From assembly GCA_028693055.1 (NCBI GenBank), contig JAQUWD010000001.1, positions 1 through 64,000 of the forward strand: a stretch of DNA of 64,000 bases. Direction: 5' to 3'. The notes below the pieces were generated by a model that was not told the origin of the DNA, searched no databases, and saw only the letters and a program-made list of their open reading frames with translations. Origin of the DNA: Eubacteriales bacterium (GTDB lineage: Bacteria; Bacillota; Clostridia; Christensenellales; Aristaeellaceae). Numbering within the stretch: position 1 is the first letter of the stretch; the number at the start of each line of letters is the position of its first letter. The translations under genes were made by a program, and so were the position numbers. Below, in pieces: positions 33,792 through 44,455 of this stretch.

Positions 33792-34756
33792 TGAGTAAAA
33801 AACTTGTCTCTATCCTAATCCCAACCTACAATGAAGAAGCAAATGTGATACCGCTTCACGATGCCTTGGTGAACAGGTTTAAGGCAGATCTACCAAATTA
33901 TGATTATGAAATCATGTTTATCGATAACAAGTCTACCGACGGAACACGCACCTTACTCCGCCAACTATGTCTAAATGACCAGCATGTAAAGGTCATCTTC
34001 AACATGAAGAATTTCGGTCAGTTCAACAGCCCATATTATGGTCTATGCCAGACAACGGGCGATTGCACTGTACTGCTCTGTGCGGACTTTCAGGATCCGA
34101 TTGAAGTCATTCCCGACATGGTTCACAGATGGGAAGAAGGCAATCAAGTCATCTGCATGATTAAGAATCACAGTGAAGAAAATCGCCTCATCTACTGGGT
34201 GCGAGGATGCTACTATAAGCTGCTCCGTCGGATGAGCGATATCCAGCAGATGCCACAGTTCACGGGATTTGGCTTGTATGACCGAAGCTTTATAGATGTG
34301 ATGCGCAATGTGAATGAGCATATGCCCTTCTTTCGAGGAATGGTCGCGGAATATGCGCCGATTCATCTGGAGATGACTTATACCCAGCCGAAGCGTCGTG
34401 CGGGTAAAACAAAGAACAATTTCTATTCGCTCTATGATGCCGCGATGCTCAGCTTCACAAACTACACGAAAGCAGGATTGCGTATCGTGACCTTTGGCGG
34501 TTTCATGATTGCCGGACTCAGCTTTTTGGTGGCGCTGATCTATCTGATCTTGAAACTGTGCAACTGGTATAATTTCAACGCAGGCACGGCCCCAATGATA
34601 CTTGGTATTTTTTTAATGGGCGGCTTACAGCTGGCTGCGCTTGGCTTTATTGGTGAGTATATCTTATCCATCAATCAGCGCGTGATGAACAAACCTATCG
34701 TCATCGAGGAAGAACGGATCAACTTTAAAACTTCAGATAGTATTGAAACAAAGTAG
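33791..34756 (+). CDS. GT2 polyprenyl-phosphate glycosyltransferase (CsbB/GtrB/ArnC-like)
   Basis: 321 residues. GT-A core with SILIPTYNEEANVIPLHDAL (~8-27), IDNKSTDG (~46), CADFQDP (DxD-like, ~99); two C-terminal membrane helices (~237-262 VTFGGFMIAGLSFLVALIYL and ~270-297) as in CsbB, GtrB and ArnC. These enzymes charge undecaprenyl phosphate with one sugar for transfer outside the cell. The ATG shares one base with the previous stop. The YfhO-like GT-C enzyme of the same island is the likely user of the product. Confidence 0.9.
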   Translation: MSKKLVSILIPTYNEEANVIPLHDALVNRFKADLPNYDYEIMFIDNKSTDGTRTLLRQLCLNDQHVKVIFNMKNFGQFNSPYYGLCQTTGDCTVLLCADFQDPIEVIPDMVHRWEEGNQVICMIKNHSEENRLIYWVRGCYYKLLRRMSDIQQMPQFTGFGLYDRSFIDVMRNVNEHMPFFRGMVAEYAPIHLEMTYTQPKRRAGKTKNNFYSLYDAAMLSFTNYTKAGLRIVTFGGFMIAGLSFLVALIYLILKLCNWYNFNAGTAPMILGIFLMGGLQLAALGFIGEYILSINQRVMNKPIVIEEERINFKTSDSIETK

Positions 34757-34882
34757 TCGTTCAATTGGGCCTGGCATACCTAATGTGGGATCAGCAGCGA
34801 AGCAAGGGCACGCAGCCCGCCGCTTAAATACTATTCGAAGTCAAGCTTTGCATGAGCTACCAACAAAAATGGAGACGCACCT

Positions 34883-35147
34883 ATGATCCAGCAGAAGAAC
34901 CTCGTTGTTCTTGGAGCCGGTGGACACGCTCGCTCCGTTTGCGACATTCTGGAGCAGAGCGGCGCATACCACATTATCGGATTGGTTGCGGCGGATCCAG
35001 CGGACGGATTTTGGGGCTGGCGCATGCGTGATCGACGTTTTATCAATCGGTTCATGGTCCATCATTGGAGCGGGCGCCGCCGTCGTTCGGGATATTCCCG
35101 AAAAATGCACAGCGGTCGGGGTGCCTGCTAGGATTGTCAAGCGATAA
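34883..35147 (+). pseudogene. NeuD-like sugar O-acyltransferase, internal deletion and frameshift
   Basis: The first frame gives QKNLVVLGAGGHARSVCDIL, the N-terminal NeuD/PglD domain (VVLGAGGHA motif), up to about residue 43. The protein then breaks: the next frame (+1) ends with SIGSWSIIGAGAAVVRDIPE and CTAVGVPARIVKR, the usual hexapeptide-repeat C-terminus, stopping at 35147. Roughly 100-120 central residues are missing, so no acetyltransferase can be made. It was the last gene of island 1. Confidence 0.85.
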
Positions 35148-35172
35148 ATAGTCAACCTGAAAAACAACTTAT

Positions 35173-35214
35173 AAAAAAAGAGCGCCTCCAAATCAATGGA
35201 GGCGCTCTTTTTTT
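35173..35214. terminator. Bidirectional terminator between island 1 and the oxidoreductase gene
   Basis: AAAAAAAGAGCGCCTCCA and TGGAGGCGCTCTTTTTTT form an 18-bp perfect stem with a 6-nt loop (aatcaa). T-runs follow on both strands, so it ends both the plus-strand island 1 and the minus-strand oxidoreductase transcript. Confidence 0.95.
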
Positions 35215-35223
35215 ATAGATTGC

Positions 35224-38814
<3,591 letters not shown>

Positions 38815-38834
38815 TTATGGTGTGAAAGCCGTCT

Positions 38835-38860
38835 GTCTGTTTTGCGTACGACAAACAGAC
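38835..38860 (-). promoter_or_regulatory. Leader hairpin of the oxidoreductase transcript
   Basis: GTCTGTTT and AAACAGAC form an 8-bp stem around a loop with CGTACG, close to the predicted transcript 5' end. Such a 5' stem may protect the mRNA from decay; no known riboswitch is recognised. Confidence 0.45.
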
Positions 38861-38879
38861 GGAGGTTTCCAACATATTT

Positions 38880-38908
38880 ATTATAAGGACATGACAAAAG
38901 CTTGTCAA
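38880..38908 (-). promoter_or_regulatory. Consensus sigma-A promoter of the oxidoreductase gene
   Basis: On the minus strand TTGACA (38908-38903), 17-bp spacer, TATAAT (38885-38880). Both hexamers match the consensus completely, which predicts strong transcription. Confidence 0.92.
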
Positions 38909-38938
38909 CCTTTGACGAATGGTTAACCATCAAAGGTT
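38907..38938 (-). promoter_or_regulatory. Nested inverted repeat touching the -35 box
   Basis: AACCTTTGA (38907-38915) and TCAAAGGTT (38930-38938) are perfect inverted arms; a perfect 12-bp palindrome ATGGTTAACCAT (38919-38930) lies between and overlaps one arm by one base. The repeat begins 12 bases after the upstream glycosidase stop and ends in the -35 box. It may be an operator for the oxidoreductase gene or the terminator of the glycosidase gene; no clean T-run follows, which favours an operator slightly. Confidence 0.5.
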
Positions 38939-38950
38939 TTCCTATCGCGC

Positions 38951-40942
38951 CTAATCCATTTTTCTGCGCGCCGCTTCCCCGTCGGCGAACGGTCCGGGAA
39001 TCGTCTGCTTGCCCCTGCTCGCCCCAAAGTAATCCCGATCGAAAACGATGTCCGTTCCATCCGGGTTTTCAAACCGCTGTTCCGGCTCAAAGGCTTTGCC
39101 TAGTGTGTCGCTGTTGATAAGCTCATCCTGAAAGCCCTGCAGCAAATCATACACATTGGTTTGGAGGCGATACGCGCCATCCTTTTGAACCAGCTCCACC
39201 TTAGCCTGCTCTTTTGTGCAGACCCAATGATGAGCTTCATGCTTCCATACGGTGGCGCCGTTAAAGTATGCGTTGCCCTCCACCCATACCGGCAGATGAC
39301 CGAAATGGTACGTCGCCAGCGCGTTCATGTTTGGCTCCTGATCCATCATAAAGTGGGAAATCCATTCGTCATAGGTGGGGAAAATATCGAAGGGCGCGGT
39401 ACCGACAACCTCATAGTCAGTATCTTGGGGCGTTTTTTCTTTGTCCATTATCGGATAATGCTGAACAAAGATATTGTTGTAGATGCGGTCATCGCCATGA
39501 AGGATGGTCATGAAGCCAGCCACCTCTGTACGGTGACGGATATGATAGGGCGTATATCTCGGCTCCCGCTGGCCGTTCACAATACTATCCACGCCGGAAT
39601 TGATTAAGGCAAAGGAGCCCAGCATGAGATTGTGCACGCAGGCAATTCCCTCGCTGGGAATCGCCACAGAAACCTTCGACAGCATCAGGTTGTTGTCAAT
39701 CAACGTGGGGCCGTGGCCTACTTCGATAAAAACGTCGTTGCTGAACATCGCGCCTTCGGCGGGCAGAACGCCCTCCGGGCGGTGGTTATCGTGCAGGAGA
39801 TTTTGTGTAATTCTTGCGCCCTGAGCCTCCCAGTCGCACCATACGCCCATGATGCAATGATGGATGTGATTTCTGCGGATGGTAACGTCAATCGCGGCGT
39901 GGAGCTTGATTCCCGCCGTTTCTGCGCCGCCCAGCTGCTGCGAATTGCATATGTGGTGAATATGGCAGTCCTCAATGGTGGAGAACACGCCGCCCATACG
40001 GCCCACAATGCCTGTTTGCTCGCAATGGTGAATGTGGCAGCGACGTATAAGATGTCCTCCCACATTTTCCTTCAGCCAGCCATGATACTGTCCGCGGCAA
40101 ACCGCGTCCCGCTCCATCTGCGTAGGGCTTTTTACATGCTTGGTGTAGAAATACATATCATTTTCGGGATCGCAATATTTTCCCAAGGAGATGCCGCAGC
40201 ATTTGCTATTGCTGATTTCGCAGTCCTCGATAATCCATCCCCGGCTCCAGTGTGGGCCTACCATACCATCCTGATAAGCCGCAGGCGGAGCCCATGTGGT
40301 AGCCGCCTTTTGGACAGTAAAACCGCTCAGGGTAATATACCCAACGCCGTTTTGGTCCGGCATAAAGCAATTGCGCCTAACGCTGAATTCCATAGTCTCC
40401 CGGTTGGGATCCTTGCCTTGCAGGTTCACATACAGTACGGTTTCGTCCTTGTCCTGCTGAGTGAACCATTTGAAGGTTGACTCCTCCTGAGACCATGCGC
40501 AAGGATCTGCCTGTCCCGCAATACATTCCTCTAAGGTTACGGTTTCGTACAGCATGCGCTCCCCAAGGAAAACAGCGCCGGTATGGCGCACCGTAGGCGC
40601 AAAGTACCAATCGCCGCAGACATAAGTGGTATAAGGGTTATAATCACCGAATATGCTATTGCTTACCCGGGTGCTCCAGACGTTTCCTTGCTCATGAACC
40701 CAATTATCAAGAGGCTCGGCTCCCGTAATCACCGCTCCCAGCGGCACTTCGGAGCGGTACACAATACGTTTTTCTTCCGTACCGGCATTTCTAGGATTCA
40801 CATACTCTCGATACACGCCGGGCATGACGATTACTTCATCTCCGGCGACGGCGACTCGCGCAGCGTCGTCTATGTGCTGAAAGGGGGATTCATGGCTTCC
40901 ATTTCCGTTCTGAGCTGCGGCTACATTCACGTAGTAAATCAT
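38951..40942 (-). CDS. Right-handed beta-helix glycosidase, GH120 beta-xylosidase-like
   Basis: 663 residues from the ATG at 40942, which has AAGGAAAA just upstream; a longer frame to 40975 lacks a good site. The N-terminus (IYYVNVAAAQNGNGSHESPF; VMPGVYREYVNPRNAG, ~50) matches the GH120 start, and the repeats of CHIHHC-type turns (RRCHIHHCEQTG, RRNHIHHCIMGV) form the parallel beta helix. Likely catalytic acids are the Asp of GVWCDWEAQG and the Glu of DVFIEVGHGP, by comparison with T. saccharolyticum XylC. No signal peptide, so it acts on imported xylo-oligosaccharides. A palindromic operator upstream suggests sugar-responsive control. Confidence 0.78.
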   Translation of the reverse strand: MIYYVNVAAAQNGNGSHESPFQHIDDAARVAVAGDEVIVMPGVYREYVNPRNAGTEEKRIVYRSEVPLGAVITGAEPLDNWVHEQGNVWSTRVSNSIFGDYNPYTTYVCGDWYFAPTVRHTGAVFLGERMLYETVTLEECIAGQADPCAWSQEESTFKWFTQQDKDETVLYVNLQGKDPNRETMEFSVRRNCFMPDQNGVGYITLSGFTVQKAATTWAPPAAYQDGMVGPHWSRGWIIEDCEISNSKCCGISLGKYCDPENDMYFYTKHVKSPTQMERDAVCRGQYHGWLKENVGGHLIRRCHIHHCEQTGIVGRMGGVFSTIEDCHIHHICNSQQLGGAETAGIKLHAAIDVTIRRNHIHHCIMGVWCDWEAQGARITQNLLHDNHRPEGVLPAEGAMFSNDVFIEVGHGPTLIDNNLMLSKVSVAIPSEGIACVHNLMLGSFALINSGVDSIVNGQREPRYTPYHIRHRTEVAGFMTILHGDDRIYNNIFVQHYPIMDKEKTPQDTDYEVVGTAPFDIFPTYDEWISHFMMDQEPNMNALATYHFGHLPVWVEGNAYFNGATVWKHEAHHWVCTKEQAKVELVQKDGAYRLQTNVYDLLQGFQDELINSDTLGKAFEPEQRFENPDGTDIVFDRDYFGASRGKQTIPGPFADGEAARRKMD

Positions 40943-41015
40943 TTTTCCTTCACCTCTTGTTTCCTTTCGATTCACCGAGTTGTCCAGTTCGTTTTTTTAT
41001 TTATCAAATGAGCCT

Positions 41016-41051
41016 CAAGGCTAGCTCTACTTTACAGCGCCGCTAGCCTTG
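41016..41051. repeat. 10-bp inverted repeat in the glycosidase leader
   Basis: CAAGGCTAGC (41016-41025) and GCTAGCCTTG (41042-41051) pair perfectly around a 16-nt loop. No T-run follows on either strand, so a second operator or an RNA fold in the leader is more likely than a terminator. Confidence 0.5.
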
Positions 41052-41065
41052 CTTCCTCATCGATA

Positions 41066-41085
41066 TGTGCTCGAGCACAATTATA
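41066..41085 (-). promoter_or_regulatory. -10 box followed by a LacI-type operator
   Basis: On the minus strand TATAAT (41085-41080) is followed at once by the perfect 14-bp palindrome TGTGCTCGAGCACA (41079-41066). A palindrome with a central CG at the transcription start is the usual operator form of LacI/GalR-family repressors. The -35 region is poor (GAAGGG at 17 bp). No repressor gene is in the window. Confidence 0.6.
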
Positions 41086-41117
41086 CATAATACAATAAAC
41101 GCCCCTTCCGTATCCGC

Positions 41118-43178
41118 TTAAAAACGTTCCAAGTCGGCGGAGGCGGTTTTTAACAAATCCTTAGGCGTAGCTTCCCCATCCGGCGGGCAGCAAGTATAGC
41201 CGCGAACATATTCCGGAAAAACGCAGTTGTCCGTCCAAAATGGAAATTCAACGGTGATCAGCCTTGTTCTCAGCCGATCAAAAACCACATTAATGGATTC
41301 GGCGTTGGTAAACATGTTAATACACCACATGCCTTTGTCCTTATCGACAAAATAGGTCATGTCGTTTAGTCGAATGGAATCACGCAAGGTGGAAGAGGTA
41401 ATTTCCAGCAAGGCGTTATAATCGTCTTCGTGCATGCTCTTGCGCACCTGGTCCACATTACGAATACCCACGGTGACCAATACCAAGGTTAATTGGTAGC
41501 GCTTTGCAATTTTCATATAAATGGGCGTGTCATTCAGAAATGCGTGTAGGTTACGGGTTTGAGTGATTTTATCCGTCATCTCGGTACGCGCCATTTCCTC
41601 GTAGCACAGGGCAAGCCTTGCCAGCAGACGCTTGCGGTTTTCCTTCACCCCGCCGATGATCACTGCGTCGCAAAGCAGCCATATCCCCCAGAAAACCATA
41701 CCCCTCGCTAGTTCGGGCCAAAAACCAACCGTTACAGCCGCACCTGCCACAATAGAAGCAACGGCGGCGATTAAGCCTATCTTTCTACCAAATAGGTAAG
41801 TGAGGAACGTTACAACGGTTCCCCCAAAAAGAGCGCACCAATGAAGGGATGTAAAGGACGGGCGAGCAAGCATGTAAGCCGCGCCAATTACCGGAAGCAA
41901 AAATGCCAGCACGGTCGCAGGCTGAATCGGCTTCTCGGTATCTTTATCGTCCATATCCTTACTCCTCCTTTGAGAGCGCCCATCGATCGCTTCATGGTCT
42001 GCGGCGTTCTTAGGTACGGCGACCACCCGCTGATAAATCTCCAGCGTCTTTCGGCTCACGACGTCCCAATCCTCCCAAACTGCATTCGCTTTGGTGATCC
42101 TTCCCTCCTCCGGGCGGCTGATCAAGGAATCCATTTTCTTGGCCAGATCCGCAACGTCGCCGTGTTTAAACAGGCTGACGCAGCCCTGCCCCGCCTCGAT
42201 GTTTTCGCTGATGTCGCTGACCAAGCATCGGCAGCCAAAGCTGAGCGCCTCCAGCAGGCTCATAGGCATGCCCTCAATATCGCTGGGCAAGATATAAAGG
42301 CAGCAATTGCTAAAAAGCTCTTGCCACAGCCGTCCCCGTACCAGACCAACGAATTGAATCCGTCGATCGTTAGCCGCCATCGCCCGCACCTTCTGGCAAT
42401 ATGGGTCGTTTGCGTCCATATTGCCGGCAATAATCAATTTTTTATCTGTATGGAGGGTTTGAAACGCCTCAATAAGGTAATGAAGCCCCTTCTCAGGCAC
42501 GATTCTCGCTAGATACAGCAGATAGTCGCCCTTGCTTAGTCCGTACTCGGCGGTGATCAAATCAGCCTCGGCAAGCGTACATTTATCAACGCCATTTGGC
42601 AGCAAGGTAGTCGTTCGACCGTAGGTTTCTAAAAAATACTGCTGATTGTCCTTGCACAGCACAATGATTTCATCGGCGTACTTTGCAGCCACCGCTTCGC
42701 CAAGTTTTAAATAGCGGGTGGCAAAGCCGTTCCATTTAGCCCTTTTCCAATCCAACCCATGAACGGTGACCACCGTTTTTTTCCCAAACCAATGAGGCAG
42801 CCACAGCATAGCGCAGCTACCGATGGCATGGTAATGTATCACGTCGTAATCCCCAAAAAGCACGCGAATACTGGCCAACACAGAGTAAATAAACGCGTTG
42901 ACCTTTGAATTGCGCAAAGTGGGAATTTGCCGAATTCGCACCCCTTGATAGTATCTTTGTCCAACTCTGCCGCCCTTGGTGAAAAGATCCCATCGATTCA
43001 GGACTTCCACTCTGTTGCCCATAGCCGCCATGCGTACCGCCAATTCGCGCACCACAATTTCCACACCGCCTTCACGCGTGGGGATTCGCTTGTGTCCCAG
43101 CATAGCGATATGAAAGGTATGGGCTCCATTAGAAGCTGTTTTTTCAGGTAAATCCATCTTTGGCGACTGCTTAGCCAT
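41118..43178 (-). CDS. GT4 glycosyltransferase fused to membrane helices and a degenerate GGDEF domain
   Basis: 686 residues. Residues ~22-395 are a GT4 enzyme (HIAMLGHKRIPTREGGVEIV; LYLARIVPEKGLHYLIEA ~230; E-x7-E in SDIEGMPMSLLEAL ~305). A polar linker (~400-425) leads to about four membrane helices (~428-520), then a GGDEF-like domain (~540-650): DKITQTRNLHAFLND stands for DxLTGLxNRRAF, but the GGDEF site reads VDKDKG, so no cyclase activity is expected. Just before it, RLND (~601) keeps the RxxD inhibitory-site position that binds c-di-GMP. The enzyme may be switched by c-di-GMP. The start overlaps the previous stop by 8 nt. Confidence 0.85.
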   Translation of the reverse strand: MAKQSPKMDLPEKTASNGAHTFHIAMLGHKRIPTREGGVEIVVRELAVRMAAMGNRVEVLNRWDLFTKGGRVGQRYYQGVRIRQIPTLRNSKVNAFIYSVLASIRVLFGDYDVIHYHAIGSCAMLWLPHWFGKKTVVTVHGLDWKRAKWNGFATRYLKLGEAVAAKYADEIIVLCKDNQQYFLETYGRTTTLLPNGVDKCTLAEADLITAEYGLSKGDYLLYLARIVPEKGLHYLIEAFQTLHTDKKLIIAGNMDANDPYCQKVRAMAANDRRIQFVGLVRGRLWQELFSNCCLYILPSDIEGMPMSLLEALSFGCRCLVSDISENIEAGQGCVSLFKHGDVADLAKKMDSLISRPEEGRITKANAVWEDWDVVSRKTLEIYQRVVAVPKNAADHEAIDGRSQRRSKDMDDKDTEKPIQPATVLAFLLPVIGAAYMLARPSFTSLHWCALFGGTVVTFLTYLFGRKIGLIAAVASIVAGAAVTVGFWPELARGMVFWGIWLLCDAVIIGGVKENRKRLLARLALCYEEMARTEMTDKITQTRNLHAFLNDTPIYMKIAKRYQLTLVLVTVGIRNVDQVRKSMHEDDYNALLEITSSTLRDSIRLNDMTYFVDKDKGMWCINMFTNAESINVVFDRLRTRLITVEFPFWTDNCVFPEYVRGYTCCPPDGEATPKDLLKTASADLERF

Positions 43179-43611
43179 TCTTTTTCTTCAGTTCCTTCTT
43201 CTCATAATCGTTCAACCATTCAAGAAAAGCGGCGGTTACGCGAAACATGCGAGACAATGATTTTAAATCTTGAATTTCCACCGTGTCTTTATCCAGCGCC
43301 TTAAGCACAATTTCCTCGTTTTTCTCATTCCCATAGATCCAAGGGGTGATCTCCATAATCTCGTTATCTCTGCGTTTGAACATATAGGAGCCGAAAGGAA
43401 TATTTAGCATATTAATAATCGCAGACATCAGCAGCGTCTCCGACACCTCGTTTTTTACAAACGCATCGCGCCAGAAGGTAGCGGTGGGATGCTTGCGGTA
43501 TTCGGCGTACAGGCGCTCTGCATCGCTCAAAACGCCTAAGCAAATAGCGCTGTAATACATTTTTTCGAAGTTCTTGCCATCGTTTTTCAGAATCAGCGAT
43601 GTAGACTGCAT
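43171..43611 (-). CDS. Unknown 146-residue soluble protein
   Basis: I do not recognise the family. It is mostly helical, with no membrane segment or signal peptide (NDGKNFEKMYYSAICLGVL near the start) and a charged tail (LNDYEKKELKKKNG). It lies between the sugar transferase and the GT4-GGDEF fusion, overlapping the latter by 8 nt, so all three are co-expressed from the promoter at 44390-44418. GGAGAG is ~13 bases before the ATG. A regulatory or adaptor role for the fusion protein is possible from position only. Confidence 0.6.
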   Translation of the reverse strand: MQSTSLILKNDGKNFEKMYYSAICLGVLSDAERLYAEYRKHPTATFWRDAFVKNEVSETLLMSAIINMLNIPFGSYMFKRRDNEIMEITPWIYGNEKNEEIVLKALDKDTVEIQDLKSLSRMFRVTAAFLEWLNDYEKKELKKKNG

Positions 43612-43631
43612 GCTGTAACGCCTTCTCTCCG

Positions 43632-44324
43632 TTATTCACTATCGAGCCGAAAAACCGCCAAAACTGTTTTAAACAGAATGCTCACGTCTAGCCAGAAGCT
43701 GCGACGGATGATGTAATCGATGTCCATTTCCAGCCAGTCGTCAAAGGAGATATCGTTTCTGTGGGGTGCGATCTGCCAAAAACAGGTCAAGCCCGGTGTG
43801 ATGTACAGACGTTGAAATTGATATTCATCATACATCTTTACCTCCCGCGGCAGCGGAGGACGGGGACCCACCAAGCTCATATCTCCCTTGAGAATGTTCC
43901 AAAACTGAGGAAGCTCGTCCAAGCTGGTTTTCCGAAGCAGCTTTCCAAACCGCGTAATTCTCGGATCGTTTTTGATCTTGAAGGCCGGCCCCTCCATCTC
44001 GTTTTGATCCAGCAAATCGTCCAACAGCTTAACAGCATCGGCTCTCATGGTACGGAATTTATACATTGTAAAGATCTTTCCACCCCGGCCGCATCGGTGC
44101 TGCCTAAAAATTGGGCAGCCATGGGGATCGTCGATAAAAATCAGCAGCATAATCGGCAGAGAAATCGGAAGCATGAGCACCAGTGCAATAAGCGACCCCA
44201 GAATATCGCAGGTACGCTTTACCACCCAGAAATTTTCCCTTCCCGGCAGGTTCAACTCGCGTATCATGAGATTTCGAGGAGGCTGCAAATCATTGATAAC
44301 TTGATTTGGTTCCGGCATGCTCAT
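43632..44324 (-). CDS. Undecaprenyl-phosphate sugar phosphotransferase (initiating enzyme)
   Basis: Adds the first sugar 1-phosphate to undecaprenyl phosphate. 230 residues from ATG 44324 (GGAGGAG upstream); the longer frame to 44369 lacks a site. One membrane hairpin near residues 36-62 (LGSLIALVLMLPISLPIMLL), then the catalytic core: FRQHRCGRGGKIFTMYKFRTM (with the conserved KFR), DELPQFWNILKGDMSLVGPR (~150-169) and the ITPGLTCFWQI region (~190). It is the short form without an N-terminal four-helix domain. First gene of the promoter-distal sub-operon of island 2. Confidence 0.94.
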   Translation of the reverse strand: MSMPEPNQVINDLQPPRNLMIRELNLPGRENFWVVKRTCDILGSLIALVLMLPISLPIMLLIFIDDPHGCPIFRQHRCGRGGKIFTMYKFRTMRADAVKLLDDLLDQNEMEGPAFKIKNDPRITRFGKLLRKTSLDELPQFWNILKGDMSLVGPRPPLPREVKMYDEYQFQRLYITPGLTCFWQIAPHRNDISFDDWLEMDIDYIIRRSFWLDVSILFKTVLAVFRLDSE

Positions 44325-44389
44325 ACTAACACTCCTCCATCTACAGCAACGCGTGAAGCAACGCTTCATCTATTGTATTTATCCTATAA

Positions 44390-44418
44390 AGTATAACGAA
44401 AAATTACGTTGTGCGCAA
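44390..44418 (-). promoter_or_regulatory. Sigma-A promoter of the sugar transferase-GGDEF sub-operon
   Basis: Minus strand: TTGCGC (44418-44413), 17-bp spacer, TATACT (44395-44390). It gives the initiating transferase, the 146-residue protein and the GT4-GGDEF fusion their own transcript, separate from the main island 2 operon. A small stem (GAAGC-gtt-GCTTC) lies in the ~60-nt leader. Confidence 0.8.
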
Positions 44419-44455
44419 GGTCGAAAACGATGTTTTTAGGCCAAAACACACATTT

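Noticed and set aside
39632-40480. A 282-residue plus-strand frame opposite the GH120-like gene
   Set aside because: Antisense shadow; the minus-strand protein has a clear family pattern and ribosome site.
44325-44455. A c-di-GMP riboswitch ahead of the GGDEF-linked sub-operon
   Set aside because: The leader after the predicted start is only ~60 nt and holds a 5-bp stem; too short for GEMM-I or GEMM-II.
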